Positions 8,913 through 19,605 are shown, numbered from the stretch's first letter. The stretch: 64,000 nucleotides of DNA from Microbacterium sp. (GCF_031180975.1 NZ_JAPSLI010000002.1:186001-250000), one strand, 5' to 3'. Notes: generated by a model from the sequence alone, not told the origin. Numbers and translations are program-made.

Positions 8913-10100
8913 GTGAAGATCGCCGTCCTCTCACGCGCACCGCAGGCCTACTCGACGCAGCGCCTTCGCGCCGCAGCGCAGCAGCGGGGCCACAACGTGA
9001 AAGTGCTGAACACGCTGCGGTTCGCGATCGACCTGACGGCGGACGCGCCAGACCTGTTCTACCGGGGGCGGCAGCTGAGCGACTACGACGCGATCCTGCC
9101 GCGGATCGGCAACTCGATCACGTACTTCGGCACCGCCGTGGTACGCCAGTTCGAGCAGATGGACGTGTACACGCCGAACACCGCGAACGGCATCACGAGT
9201 GCGCGTGACAAGCTGCGGGCGAACCAGATCCTGTCCCGGCACAACATCGCGATGCCGGCGACCGCGTTCGTGCGCAACCGCGCCGACGTGCGACCCGCGA
9301 TCGAGCGGGTCGGCGGAGCGCCGGTCGTCATCAAGCTGCTGGAGGGCACCCAGGGCATCGGCGTGATCCTCGCGCCGCAGGTGAAGGTCGCCGAGGCGAT
9401 CATCGAGACCTTGCACTCCACCAAGCAGAACGTGCTGATCCAGAAATTCATCGCCGAGAGCCGCGGGCGGGACATCCGCGCGCTCGTGGTCGGCGACCGC
9501 GTCGTCGCCGCCATGCGTCGCGTCGCCGACGGCGACGAGTTCCGCTCCAACGTGCACCGCGGCGGGCGCGTCGAGCCGGTCACCCTCGACCCGGTGTACG
9601 AGCAGACGGCGGTGCGCTCGGCGCAGATCATGGGCTTGCGGGTCGCGGGTGTGGACATGCTGGAGGGCGATGAGGGCCCGCTCGTCATGGAGGTGAACTC
9701 GTCGCCGGGCTTGCAGGGCATCGAGACGGCCACCAAGCTCGACGTCGCCGGCGCGATCATCGACTACATCGCGGGGCAGGTCGCGTTCCCCGAGATCGAC
9801 ATCCGCCAGCGGCTGAGCGTCTCGACCGGGTACGGCGTGGCCGAGCTGCTCGTGCACGCCGGCGCCGAGCAGGTCGGCATGAAGCTGGGCGACCTCGGGC
9901 TCTGGGAGCGCGACGTGACGGTGCTGACGCTGCACCGGGGCGTGAGTGTGATCCCGAACCCGCGCAAGCACGTCGTCCTCGAGGCGGAGGACCGGCTGTT
10001 GTGCTTCGGGAAGCTGGAGGAGATGCGCTCCATGATCCCCGAGCGCCGTCGACGCCGCGCCAAGGTGCGCCGGCTCCCGAAAGAGCCGCTGGGCGAATGA
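8913..10100 (+). CDS. rimK: RimK-type alpha-L-glutamate ligase with C-terminal TrkA-C-like domain
   Basis: ATP-grasp RimK sequence to about residue 290, then AELLVHAGAEQVGMKLGDLGLWERDVTVLTLHRGVSVIPNPRKHVVLEAEDRLLCFGK resembling RCK_C. Confidence 0.9.
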   Translation: MKIAVLSRAPQAYSTQRLRAAAQQRGHNVKVLNTLRFAIDLTADAPDLFYRGRQLSDYDAILPRIGNSITYFGTAVVRQFEQMDVYTPNTANGITSARDKLRANQILSRHNIAMPATAFVRNRADVRPAIERVGGAPVVIKLLEGTQGIGVILAPQVKVAEAIIETLHSTKQNVLIQKFIAESRGRDIRALVVGDRVVAAMRRVADGDEFRSNVHRGGRVEPVTLDPVYEQTAVRSAQIMGLRVAGVDMLEGDEGPLVMEVNSSPGLQGIETATKLDVAGAIIDYIAGQVAFPEIDIRQRLSVSTGYGVAELLVHAGAEQVGMKLGDLGLWERDVTVLTLHRGVSVIPNPRKHVVLEAEDRLLCFGKLEEMRSMIPERRRRRAKVRRLPKEPLGE

Positions 10101-10103
10101 GAA

Positions 10104-10147
10104 ATGAGAGGAGCCGCTCCCGATCGGGGGAGCGGCTCCTCTCATTC
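10104..10147. terminator. Bidirectional terminator
   Basis: 19-bp inverted repeat AATGAGAGGAGCCGCTCCC / GGGAGCGGCTCCTCTCATT. Confidence 0.85.
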
Positions 10148-10160
10148 GTGCAGAGCGTGA

Positions 10161-10871
10161 TCAGCGCGGGCGCTGCGCCCGCACCTTGGTCGGGTCGATC
10201 CCCTTCGGGATCGGCAGCGACGACAGCGACTGCGACACCGACTCCAGGCGGCGGATGACGGCCGCCATCGTCGCCTTGTCGATCGCCTTGGGAAGCTTCT
10301 TGATGGTCTTGGCGAGATCGGCGATCGGCACCTCGTCCTCGCCGTGACCGACGTAGAGCACCGTGACCGGCACGCCGTGCGCGACGCGCTGCGCCTTCAC
10401 GCGCTCCTCGTTCACCAGGCGGGTGAGACGGCCGCGGCTGCCCTCGCCGACGACGACGATGCCGCCGCGACCCACGGCGCGGTACACCGCCTCCTGCGTC
10501 TTCGGGTTGATGCCCACCGGGGTGTCGGCGGCCTGCCAGCTGCGGCCGAGGCTCGTGCTCAGCACGTGGCCCGAGGCGCCGGGCATGCCGTCGATCTTGG
10601 CGTACATCGCCTTGGTGGACAGGCGCGTCATCAGGAACATCGCGCCGAGGATGCCGATCATGAGACCGGTGATGCCCCAGAGGATCAGCGGCAGCACGCC
10701 GGTCTGACCGAGCAGCAGACCGATGATGAGACCGATCAGCACGCCGCCGATGAGAATCGCGATCTGCGCCCAGGGCAGCCAGCTGTACACCTCACGCGTG
10801 AACCGGAACAGCGAACGGATCTGTGAGAAGAAACCCGGACGCTTCTCGGGTTCGGGAGCACGCTTTGCCAT
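10161..10871 (-). CDS. DUF4191 domain membrane protein
   Basis: RSLFRFTREVYSWLPW, two TM helices, PIPKGIDPTKVRAQRPR C-terminus. Confidence 0.85.
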   Translation of the reverse strand: MAKRAPEPEKRPGFFSQIRSLFRFTREVYSWLPWAQIAILIGGVLIGLIIGLLLGQTGVLPLILWGITGLMIGILGAMFLMTRLSTKAMYAKIDGMPGASGHVLSTSLGRSWQAADTPVGINPKTQEAVYRAVGRGGIVVVGEGSRGRLTRLVNEERVKAQRVAHGVPVTVLYVGHGEDEVPIADLAKTIKKLPKAIDKATMAAVIRRLESVSQSLSSLPIPKGIDPTKVRAQRPR

Positions 10872-10984
10872 ACCTCCAGCCTACCGAGTCGCGGGCCTCC
10901 GATCGCCCTGCACATCCGCACGCGGGCGCAGAGTTGTCCCCAACGCTGCCCTCGGCCCGCTCCCTCGTCGCGGGATGCGCTCAG

Positions 10985-12406
10985 ATGGACGACATGGATG
11001 CCAGCACGACACTCGTCCCAGGCGCGCACCGCGCCATCCGCCGGGTGGAGGCGCACGAATCCGCCTTCGCCGGCGCGCTGGTCGTGGCAGGTGAGGCGGT
11101 GCGGGTGCGCGTCGACGCATCGGAGGCGGATGCCGCGCTGTGGCGTTATGCCGGTGCCGAGCACATCGCCGGCGTCCGCGACCTCGTCCGCCGCGTGGAC
11201 GGGCACGACGTGCTGCTGCCGTGGTGCCCGGACCGGGTCGATGCGTTCCTCGGCCGCCGAATCGCAGCGGGGCGCCCGCTCGCGGCGGGCGAGATCGTCA
11301 CCCTGACCGGCAGCATGCTCCGCGCGGTCGAGGAAGCGGGCGACGACCCGCTGACCGGATCCTGGTGGCTGGCCGACGACGCTCGACCACTGTTCGTACC
11401 GGGCGAGGGCGCTGGATGCATCGCAGCGACCCGCGAGGTCGTCGCGCGACTGCGTGAGGAGTGCACGGATCGCGCCATGCAGCGGGTGCTGGGTGAGATC
11501 GAGCGGATGCCGGACGATCCGCGGGTTGTCGCGCGCAGCCTCGCCCGCTGGGAGAGCGAGTTGAGCGAGCTCGCCGCGCCCCGCGCCCTGGAGCGTGAGG
11601 TGTTCGCGCCGGAACGGGTGAGCGACATCCCCGTGCATCGCGCGGTGCTCCCGCAGGACGCCCTCCGGGTCACCGAGCAGCGCACGGGGGCCGCCCGCCG
11701 CGCCCGCCCCTCATCGGCGCCGCTGCCGGCCGCCGCGCGCGTGACGAGCGTCGTCGATCGGTTGCGGGAGCGATGCGACGCGTGGCTCGACGAGGTCCGC
11801 GCACGGATGCTGCGCCGGCTGACGGGCGGCGGACCGCATGCGGGTGGGCCCGGCGAGCCGGCACCGCCCGCGCGTCCACGGCGCGCACGAATGCTCGCCG
11901 TCGGTGGGGCCGCCGCGGGTGCCGTGCTGCTCGGCGGGCTGCTCTGGCCGGTCGGTGGCGAGGACTCAGGGGCGGTCGAGCCCGATGCGACGGAGCGGAT
12001 GCCGTCGGCGGGTGCCCCGGAGAACGCGACGAAGCCCGCGCCCACCACGCCGGGCGGCCCCGACCCGCAGGGCTCCGACGCCGCGGACAGCCCACCGGAG
12101 CCGCAAGACGTCGTCCGCGCCGCCGAACACCTGCTGGTGGAGATCGCCGCCTGCTTGGAAGACGGCGACCGCGCGTGCGCCGGGTCGATCGCGGCGGGCG
12201 CGGCCGATGCGGTCATGGCGCGCCTGACCGGTGCGGATGCCGTGCGCGGGGTCGAGCCGGTGGAGGACTACGGCGACCTCGCGGTGCTCAAGCTGGGTGC
12301 CGCCGGCACGCGCGGCGAGCAGATGCTGGTGCTCGAGCGCCAAGGCGACGGATGGCTGGTCCGCGACGTGTACGACGTCGCGGACCAGCCATCCGGTGAG
12401 GGGTGA
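10985..12406 (+). CDS. Hypothetical membrane-anchored protein with degenerate kinase-like N-terminal domain
   Basis: ATG at 10985; single TM (LAVGGAAAGAVLLGGLLWPVGG); N-terminal layout LLPWCPDRVDAFLGRRIAAGRPLAAGEIVTLTGSMLRAVEEA...GSWWLADDARPLFVPGEG. Confidence 0.7.
   Translation: MDDMDASTTLVPGAHRAIRRVEAHESAFAGALVVAGEAVRVRVDASEADAALWRYAGAEHIAGVRDLVRRVDGHDVLLPWCPDRVDAFLGRRIAAGRPLAAGEIVTLTGSMLRAVEEAGDDPLTGSWWLADDARPLFVPGEGAGCIAATREVVARLREECTDRAMQRVLGEIERMPDDPRVVARSLARWESELSELAAPRALEREVFAPERVSDIPVHRAVLPQDALRVTEQRTGAARRARPSSAPLPAAARVTSVVDRLRERCDAWLDEVRARMLRRLTGGGPHAGGPGEPAPPARPRRARMLAVGGAAAGAVLLGGLLWPVGGEDSGAVEPDATERMPSAGAPENATKPAPTTPGGPDPQGSDAADSPPEPQDVVRAAEHLLVEIAACLEDGDRACAGSIAAGAADAVMARLTGADAVRGVEPVEDYGDLAVLKLGAAGTRGEQMLVLERQGDGWLVRDVYDVADQPSGEG
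12350..12396. terminator. Terminator-like hairpin embedded in the 3' end of the CDS
   Basis: Perfect 21-bp inverted repeat CGGATGGCTGGTCCGCGACGT, 5-nt loop. Confidence 0.75.
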
Positions 12407-12410
12407 GCGG

Positions 12411-14195
12411 TCAGATCCCCAGCTGGGCGGCGAAGTCCGCCGCCTCGAGACGGGCCTTCATGGCGCCGAGGAAGCGCGCGGCGTCGGCGCCGTCGATCGT
12501 GCGGTGGTCGTACGACAGTGCCAGGTAGACGTACGAGCGGATCGCGATCGCGTCCACACCGTCCACCGTGACGACACCCGGACGCTTGAACACCGTGCCG
12601 GTGCCGAGGATCGCCGACTGCGGCAGGAACACCAGCGGGGTGTCGAACAGCGCGCCGCGCGAACCGGTGTTGGTGACGGTGAACGTGCCACCGGCCAGCT
12701 CATCCGGCTTCAGCTTGTTGTCGCGGGTGCGGGTCGCCAGATCGGCGATGTCGTGCGCGAGCTGAGCGAGGTTCTTCGACCCGGCATCGCGGACGACCGG
12801 GGTCAGCAGGCCGCGCTCGGTGTCCACCGCGATCGAGATGTTCTCGGTCTCCGGGTACACGATCTTGTCGCCGTCGACCGTCGAGTTGATGATCGGGAAG
12901 GCCTGCAGCGCCTCCGCGGCGGCGAGGGTGAAGAACGGCAGGAAGGACAGCTTGTTGCCGGTCTTCTGCTGGAACTCGCCCTTCACCTGCTCACGGTAGG
13001 CCGACAGCTTGGTGACGTCCACCTCGACGAACGTCGTCAGCTGAGCGGTCTGCTGCAGCGAGGCGACGGCACGCTCGGCGACGACCTTGCGCAGACGCGA
13101 CATCGACTGGGTGGTGCCGCGTAGCGGGGAGACCTCGAGCGGCTTCGCTGCCGGGGCGGCTGGGGCAGCCGCCGGTGCCTGGCCCTTGGCCTCCGCCGCC
13201 TTCAGCACGTCCTCCTTGCGGATGCGGCCTCCGACGCCGGTGCCCTTGACGGATGCCAGGTCGACGCCCTGCTGGCTGGCCAGGCGGCGCACCAGCGGGG
13301 TGACGTACAGGGTGTCGGAGTCGGAGGTCGGCTCGGCCGGGGCGGCCTGCTGCGGTGCCGCCGACTGGGCGGGGGCCGGTGCCGCGGGGGCAGGAGCTGC
13401 CTGCGGTGCCGGAGCTGCCTGCGGTGCCGGAGCCGGAGCAGCGGGCTGGGCCTCCTGCGGCGTGGGAACCGCGGGCTGGGCGGGGGCCTCCTGAGCCGGG
13501 GCGGCGGGGGCCTCCTGCGGTGCGGGAGCGGGGGCACCCGACCCGATACGCGCCAGGACGGCGCCCACGGCGACGGTCTCGTCCTCGGCCGCCAGGATCT
13601 CCTGCAGAGTGCCGGCGACCGGCGACGGGATCTCGGTGTCGACCTTGTCCGTCGAGATCTCAAGCAGTGCCTCGTCGACGGCGACCTCGTCGCCGACCTG
13701 CTTCAGCCAACGGGTGACCGTACCCTCGGTCACGCTCTCGCCGAGCTCGGGCAGCACGACATCGGTCGCGTCTCCGGACGCCGCGGGCGCCTGCTGAGCC
13801 GGTGCCGCTTCCGCCGGCGCGGCCGCGGGCGCTGCGGCTTGGGGCGCAGCCTCGGGCTGTGCCGCCTGTTCGGGCTGTGCCGCCTGTTCGGGCTGCGCGG
13901 TCTGCTCCGCGGCGGGTGCCGCTGCCGCGGGCGCGTCGCCGCTGCCTCCAGCACCGCTGCCGTCGCCGATGCGCGCGAGGAGCGCACCGACCTCGACGGT
14001 CTCGTCCTCACCGACGAGGATCTCCTCGATCACGCCGCTGACGGGGGAGGGGATCTCGGTGTCGACCTTGTCGGTCGAGATCTCGAGCAGGCCTTCATCC
14101 GCCTGAACGGTGTCGCCGACCTGCTTCAGCCAGCGGGTGACCGTACCCTCTGTGACGCTCTCACCGAGAGCGGGGAGGACCACGGGTGTGCTCAT
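12411..14195 (-). CDS. sucB: 2-oxoglutarate dehydrogenase E2, dihydrolipoyl succinyltransferase with two lipoyl domains
   Basis: Two [14 protein letters not shown] lipoyl motifs, Pro/Ala linkers, [15 protein letters not shown] catalytic domain. Confidence 0.95.
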   Translation of the reverse strand: MSTPVVLPALGESVTEGTVTRWLKQVGDTVQADEGLLEISTDKVDTEIPSPVSGVIEEILVGEDETVEVGALLARIGDGSGAGGSGDAPAAAAPAAEQTAQPEQAAQPEQAAQPEAAPQAAAPAAAPAEAAPAQQAPAASGDATDVVLPELGESVTEGTVTRWLKQVGDEVAVDEALLEISTDKVDTEIPSPVAGTLQEILAAEDETVAVGAVLARIGSGAPAPAPQEAPAAPAQEAPAQPAVPTPQEAQPAAPAPAPQAAPAPQAAPAPAAPAPAQSAAPQQAAPAEPTSDSDTLYVTPLVRRLASQQGVDLASVKGTGVGGRIRKEDVLKAAEAKGQAPAAAPAAPAAKPLEVSPLRGTTQSMSRLRKVVAERAVASLQQTAQLTTFVEVDVTKLSAYREQVKGEFQQKTGNKLSFLPFFTLAAAEALQAFPIINSTVDGDKIVYPETENISIAVDTERGLLTPVVRDAGSKNLAQLAHDIADLATRTRDNKLKPDELAGGTFTVTNTGSRGALFDTPLVFLPQSAILGTGTVFKRPGVVTVDGVDAIAIRSYVYLALSYDHRTIDGADAARFLGAMKARLEAADFAAQLGI

Positions 14196-14260
14196 GACGG
14201 AGTCTCCTTTGAAATCTGTGACGCCTTCAGCTTAGTGACCTGGGCGTCAGTTGTTACGGA

Positions 14261-15637
14261 TCAGAGTGCGTGGAGCGGTTTTCCGGCGAGGGCGAGAAAT
14301 GCCTCGCCGAGCGCCTCACTCTGTGTGGGGTGCGCATGGATGAGCGGGGCCAGGTCCTCGGGGTGCGCCTCCCACGAGACGGCCAGCTGGCCCTCCGTGA
14401 TGAGTTCGCCCACCCGATCACCGAGCAGGTGGACGCCGAGAACGGGTCCGTCCTTCAGCCGAACGACCTTGACGGTGCCGCCCGTGCCGATGATCTCGCT
14501 CTTGCCGTTGCCGGCCAAGTTGTAGTCGTACGCGACGACGGCATCCGCTCCGTGAGCGGCGACCGCCGCCTCCTCGGTGATACCGACCGACGCGACCTCC
14601 GGGCTGCAGTACGTCACCCGTGGGATCTGCGTCTCGGGGAGGGGTGCGACGGTCATGCCGGCGATGCGCTCAGCCACCGCGATTCCCTGCAGGAAGCCGC
14701 GGTGCGCGAGCTGCAGCCCGGGGACGATGTCGCCGACCGCCCACACGCCGGGCACCCCGGTTCGCAACTGCTCGTCGACCACCACGAAACCGCGATCGAG
14801 CCGGACGCCCGCCTCTGCGAAGCCGAGGTCGGCGGTGGCGGGGCCGCGACCGACCGCGACCAGCAGGTAGTCGCCGGTGACGGTGGTGCCGTCCTCGAGT
14901 GTGACGGTCACCTGGTCGGCATCCTGCTCGGCCGCCTGGAACCGGGTGCCGAGGGAGTAGGCGATGCCGCGGCGGCGGAAGGCGCGCTCCAACCCCTTGC
15001 TGAGGGCGATGTCCTCGTTGGGGACGAGGTGCGGCAGCGCCTCGACGATCGTTACCTCGGCGCCGAACGATCGCCACACGCTGGCGAACTCGACGCCGAT
15101 CACGCCTCCGCCCAGGACGATGACGCGCTGTGGCACCTCGTCGAGGGCGAGCGCCTGCTCGCTGGTGATGACGCGTCCGCCGATCTCGAGCCCGGGCAGG
15201 GAGCGGCTGTACGAGCCCGTCGCCAGCACGATGTCGGCCCCGACGTAGCGGTCGTCGCCGACCACGACCGAGCGGTCTGGGTCGAGTCGGCCGGTGCCCT
15301 GCACGACGGTGATGCCGCGTGCCTTGATGAGACCTTCGAGACCCTTGTGCTTCTTGGCGACGATGCCCTCGCGGTACCTGCGCACCCCGGCCGGGTCGAT
15401 CGCCTCGAACGTGGCGGTCACCCCGACGGACGCCGCGTCGCGGACGTGATCGGCGACCTCGGCGGCGTGCAGCAGCGCCTTGGTCGGGATGCAGCCGCGG
15501 TGCAGGCACGTGCCGCCGAGCTTGTCCTTCTCGATCAGCGCGACCTTGCGACCGAGCTCGCTGGCGCGCAGCGCCGCGGCGTAGCCGCCGCTGCCGCCGC
15601 CGAGGATGACGAGGTCGAATTCGTGCGTGGCCATCAT
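14261..15637 (-). CDS. lpdA: Dihydrolipoyl dehydrogenase
   Basis: GGTCLHRGCIPTKALLHAAE redox motif; VWAVGDIVPGLQLAHRG. Confidence 0.96.
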   Translation of the reverse strand: MMATHEFDLVILGGGSGGYAAALRASELGRKVALIEKDKLGGTCLHRGCIPTKALLHAAEVADHVRDAASVGVTATFEAIDPAGVRRYREGIVAKKHKGLEGLIKARGITVVQGTGRLDPDRSVVVGDDRYVGADIVLATGSYSRSLPGLEIGGRVITSEQALALDEVPQRVIVLGGGVIGVEFASVWRSFGAEVTIVEALPHLVPNEDIALSKGLERAFRRRGIAYSLGTRFQAAEQDADQVTVTLEDGTTVTGDYLLVAVGRGPATADLGFAEAGVRLDRGFVVVDEQLRTGVPGVWAVGDIVPGLQLAHRGFLQGIAVAERIAGMTVAPLPETQIPRVTYCSPEVASVGITEEAAVAAHGADAVVAYDYNLAGNGKSEIIGTGGTVKVVRLKDGPVLGVHLLGDRVGELITEGQLAVSWEAHPEDLAPLIHAHPTQSEALGEAFLALAGKPLHAL

Positions 15638-17106
15638 GCCTCCTTGACGGACGCCTGCGCGAAGGCGACCAGCGAGCGGACGGTCGCGCCGGTCGGTCCC
15701 TTCTCGGTGAAGCCGTACGGCGAACCGGTGTGTTCCGCCGAACCGGCGATGTCGAGATGCACCCAGGGGATGCGTGGGGCGTCGTCGGCGTCCCCGGCGC
15801 GTCCGACGAAACGCTGCAGGAACAGCCCGGCGAACAGGGAACCGCCGGAACGGTCGCCCATGTTGGCGTTCACCATGTCCGCGATCTGGGAGTCGAGCGA
15901 CTCCTCCATGTACTCGGGGAGCGGCAGCGGCCAGGCCGGTTCGTCCACGCTCGCGGCCGCATCGAGATATTCGCGCACCGCGGCCTCCTCGCCCATCACG
16001 CCGGTGTGCCGCTTGCCGAGCGCGACGAGGATCGCACCGGTCAGCGTGGCGACGTCGATGAGGACGTCGGGCTGTTCCCGGCTGGCGGCGACCAGCCCGT
16101 CCGCAAGCACCAGTCGGCCCTCGGCGTCGGTGTTGAGCACTTCGACGGTCTGGCCATCCAGCATCCGCAGCACGTCACCGGGGCGCGTGGCGCGCCCGGA
16201 TGGCATGTTGTCGGCGATGCACATCCAGGCCGTCACCCGCACCGGCAACTCCAGCGCCGCGATGGCGCGGGTCGCGGCGAGGATGGTCGCCGCGCCGGCC
16301 ATGTCGAACTTCATGCCCACCATGCTCGCGGCGGGCTTGAGCGACAGACCACCCGTGTCGAAGGTGATGCCCTTGCCGACAAAGGCGATGTGACGCCGCG
16401 CGTCGCCCGGGGAATACTCCAGGCGCACCAGACGCGGCGGGCGATCGGAACCGCGCCCGACGCCGAGGATCCCGCCGTAGCCCTGCTCCTCCAGCTGCTT
16501 CTCGTCCAGCACCGTCACGTCCACGGGCAGCTCGGCGACGGCATCCACCGCCGACTGCGCGAGCTCGGCCGGGCTCTGCCATTCCGCCGGGACCGACACC
16601 AGATCCTTCACCAGGGCGACGCCCTCCGCGATCACGCGGGCCCGTGCCAGGTCGTCCTCCGCGACGTCCGCGTGCAGCACGACCGCATCTGCGCGCGAGG
16701 GCTTCTTCTGCGCCTTGTAGTCCTCGAACCGGTACCCGCCGAGCAGCGCGCCCTCCGCCGCGGCGGCGGCGAACTGCTCCAGACCCGGGGCGAGGGAGAG
16801 GGAGACGGTCGGGAAGCCCGTCAGCGTGCGAAGGGCGGTGGCCGCGGCGTCACGCACGGCGGCGGCGTTCGGCTCCTTGCCGACGCTCACCACCGCGAAC
16901 GGCAGGGGCGTCACGGCGGGCACGTGTACGCGGGTGAACGAGGACGCCGCATCGCGGAAGCCCACACCGGACAGTGCCGCGGCGAGGCCCTCGAAACCTT
17001 CCAACGACTCAGGCGCGCTCTCCGGATCGGCGATGACCAGCACGGCCGCGTCTGCGTCGCTTCCGGGGAACGGATCGGTCGTCGTCGAGATCACGGGAAG
17101 GGTCAT
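15634..17106 (-). CDS. pepA: Leucyl aminopeptidase
   Basis: FVGKGITFDTGGLSLKPAASM and NTDAEGRLVLADGL motifs. Confidence 0.96.
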   Translation of the reverse strand: MTLPVISTTTDPFPGSDADAAVLVIADPESAPESLEGFEGLAAALSGVGFRDAASSFTRVHVPAVTPLPFAVVSVGKEPNAAAVRDAAATALRTLTGFPTVSLSLAPGLEQFAAAAAEGALLGGYRFEDYKAQKKPSRADAVVLHADVAEDDLARARVIAEGVALVKDLVSVPAEWQSPAELAQSAVDAVAELPVDVTVLDEKQLEEQGYGGILGVGRGSDRPPRLVRLEYSPGDARRHIAFVGKGITFDTGGLSLKPAASMVGMKFDMAGAATILAATRAIAALELPVRVTAWMCIADNMPSGRATRPGDVLRMLDGQTVEVLNTDAEGRLVLADGLVAASREQPDVLIDVATLTGAILVALGKRHTGVMGEEAAVREYLDAAASVDEPAWPLPLPEYMEESLDSQIADMVNANMGDRSGGSLFAGLFLQRFVGRAGDADDAPRIPWVHLDIAGSAEHTGSPYGFTEKGPTGATVRSLVAFAQASVKEA

Positions 17107-17222
17107 GGCTCCCATCCTATGGAGCACGCCCGCCCCAGCGCGGGCACGACGTGACTCCGCGTGTTCGCTGTCAGCATGCGGATGACCCGCCAGGCGCGTC
17201 CCGCGGCTCGTAGCATGGAGCC

Positions 17223-18152
17223 ATGCCGTTCTCCGCCGAGCTGTACGAGTCCGTCTCCGGGGGGCCGGACGTGCCCACCGGGCTGCCGATGGTCATCCTG
17301 CTCACCGGTTTCACGGACGCCGGCGGCGCGGTCTCCGGGCTCATCGAGCACCTGCACGCCACCACCGCGCCGGATCCGATCGCCGTGTTCGACAACGACG
17401 TGCTCCTCGACTACCGGGCCCGTCGGCCCGTGATCGTGTTCGACCAGGACCACCTGACGGAGTTCCGCCCCGCGCGTCTCGAGCTCGCTCTCGCGCGCGA
17501 TGCGCTCGGGCAGCCCTTCCTGCTGCTGTCCGGCTACGAGCCCGATTTCGCGTGGAACGCGTTCTCGGACGTGGTGTTGGACTTCATCGACGCATTCCAG
17601 GTGAAGACGGTGACCTGGGTGCACTCGATCGCGATGCCGGTGCCGCACACGCGTCCCCTCGGCACCACGGTCAGCGGGAACCGGCACGATCTCACCGCCG
17701 CGCACTCGGTGTGGCGACCGCGCACCCAGGTGCCCGCGACGGCGGGGCACCTGCTGGAGTACCGGATCGCCCAGCAGGACGTCCGGATCGCGGGCTTCGT
17801 CCTCCTCGTGCCGCACTACCTCGCCGACACCGAGTATCCCGACACAGTGCTCGCCGCCGCCGACAAGGTGATGGTCGCCACCGGTCTGGTGCTGAAGACG
17901 GATGCCGTCCAGCTCGCCCGCGAGGAGTATCTCGCCAGGGTGGAGGAGCAGGTGCAGGGCAGCGAGGAGCTGTTGCAGATGGTGCACACCCTCGAGGCCC
18001 GTTACGACGCCTACATGTCCGGCCGTGAGGCGGAGGAGGGGGAGGAGCGCGGGTTCGACGAGCGCGACCTGCCCAGCGCCGACGAGCTGGCCGCCGAACT
18101 CGAGCGCTACCTCGCGACGCGCCGACCCGGCGACGACGACAAGCAGCGCTGA
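17223..18152 (+). CDS. PAC2 family protein
   Basis: GLPMVILLTGFTDAGGAVSGLIEHL ... VPHYLADTEYPDT. Confidence 0.88.
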   Translation: MPFSAELYESVSGGPDVPTGLPMVILLTGFTDAGGAVSGLIEHLHATTAPDPIAVFDNDVLLDYRARRPVIVFDQDHLTEFRPARLELALARDALGQPFLLLSGYEPDFAWNAFSDVVLDFIDAFQVKTVTWVHSIAMPVPHTRPLGTTVSGNRHDLTAAHSVWRPRTQVPATAGHLLEYRIAQQDVRIAGFVLLVPHYLADTEYPDTVLAAADKVMVATGLVLKTDAVQLAREEYLARVEEQVQGSEELLQMVHTLEARYDAYMSGREAEEGEERGFDERDLPSADELAAELERYLATRRPGDDDKQR

Positions 18153-18225
18153 GCCCGTCGTTCCGCGGCGCGCGCTCACGACGACACGGAGGAGGGCCGG
18201 TGAGGGAGGCCCACGGCTCCGCGGT

Positions 18226-18284
18226 GTGTGATAATGGATGTCTGACCCGTTGTCAACCGGCGTTTCCGACGCCGGGCTTGACAA
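18226..18284 (+). promoter_or_regulatory. Putative sigA promoter (TGTGATAAT extended -10) and 5'-UTR hairpin
   Basis: TGTGTGATAATGG followed by TTGTCAA-CCGGCGT / ACGCCGG-GC-TTGACAA stem-loop (18250-18284). Confidence 0.45.
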
Positions 18285-18345
18285 GGGTCTTACTAGTGTC
18301 CGAAATGGCCGGGGGCGTGCGCACCGCCCCTGTGAAAGGCGAAAC

Positions 18346-19605
18346 GTGACTCCTGCCACGACCAAGAAGACCCGGACGACCACGACGAAGAAGGCCGCGG
18401 AGGCCGAGGCCCCCGAGCTCGACGCCGCCGCGGACGAGACCGCCGAGCCCAAGGCTCCGGCCCGCAAGACGGCCGCCAAGGCCGCTGCGAAGAAGGCGCC
18501 CGCCAAGCGCGCCGGCAAGAAGGACGACGAGACCGAGGTCGACGACGACGCCGTCGAGGCCGCCGGAGAGACCGACGACGAGGAGGGCGACAAGAAGCCC
18601 GCCTTCACCGAGCCGCTGCCCACCGGCGCCATCGTCATCTCGTCCAGTGACGAGGACGACGTCCCTGTGTACTCCACGCAGATCACCGGAGCCACCGCGG
18701 ACCCGGTCAAGGACTACCTCAAGCAGATCGGAAAGGTCGCGCTGCTGAACGCGGCCGAAGAGGTCGAGCTCGCCATGCGCATCGAGGCGGGTCTGTTCGC
18801 CGAGGAGAAGCTCTCGCACATGAGCGAGGCCGAGAAGTCCAGCCAGCTGGGGCTCGACCTGCAGTGGGTGGCCCGCGACGGCCAGCGCGCCAAGAGCCAC
18901 CTGCTCGGCGCGAACCTGCGTCTGGTCGTCTCGCTCGCCAAGCGCTACACCGGACGCGGGATGCAGTTCCTCGACCTGATCCAGGAGGGCAACCTCGGTC
19001 TGATCCGCGCGGTCGAGAAGTTCGACTACACCAAGGGCTTCAAGTTCTCCACCTACGCCACCTGGTGGATCCGTCAGGCGATCACCCGCGCCATGGCCGA
19101 CCAGGCCCGTACCATCCGCATCCCGGTGCACATGGTCGAGGTCATCAACAAGCTCGCCCGCGTGCAGCGGCAGATGCTGCAGGACCTCGGACGCGAACCC
19201 ACCCCCGAGGAGCTGTCGCGCGAACTCGACATGACCCCGGAGAAGGTCATCGAGGTTCAGAAGTACGGCCGAGAGCCGATCTCGCTGCACACGCCGCTCG
19301 GTGAGGACGGCGACAGCGAGTTCGGTGATCTCATCGAGGACACCGAGGCGGTCGTGCCCGCCGACGCCGTGGGCTTCACCATGCTGCAGCGTCAGCTCGA
19401 GCAGCTGCTCGACTCGCTCTCCGAGCGCGAGGCCGGCGTGATCCGGATGCGGTTCGGCCTCGGCGACGGACAGCCCAAGACCCTCGACCAGATCGGTGAC
19501 ACGTTCGGCGTGACGCGTGAGCGCATCCGCCAGATCGAGTCGAAGACGATGGCCAAGCTGCGCCATCCGAGCCGTTCGCAGTCGCTGCGGGACTACCTCG
19601 AATGA
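18346..19605 (+). CDS. sigA: Primary RNA polymerase sigma factor
   Basis: GTG start ([16 protein letters not shown]); [54 protein letters not shown]-terminus. Confidence 0.96.
   Translation: MTPATTKKTRTTTTKKAAEAEAPELDAAADETAEPKAPARKTAAKAAAKKAPAKRAGKKDDETEVDDDAVEAAGETDDEEGDKKPAFTEPLPTGAIVISSSDEDDVPVYSTQITGATADPVKDYLKQIGKVALLNAAEEVELAMRIEAGLFAEEKLSHMSEAEKSSQLGLDLQWVARDGQRAKSHLLGANLRLVVSLAKRYTGRGMQFLDLIQEGNLGLIRAVEKFDYTKGFKFSTYATWWIRQAITRAMADQARTIRIPVHMVEVINKLARVQRQMLQDLGREPTPEELSRELDMTPEKVIEVQKYGREPISLHTPLGEDGDSEFGDLIEDTEAVVPADAVGFTMLQRQLEQLLDSLSEREAGVIRMRFGLGDGQPKTLDQIGDTFGVTRERIRQIESKTMAKLRHPSRSQSLRDYLE

Noticed and set aside
14270-16393. 707-aa plus-strand ORF opposite lpdA/pepA
   Set aside because: Antisense artefact; both genes on the minus strand have full family signatures.
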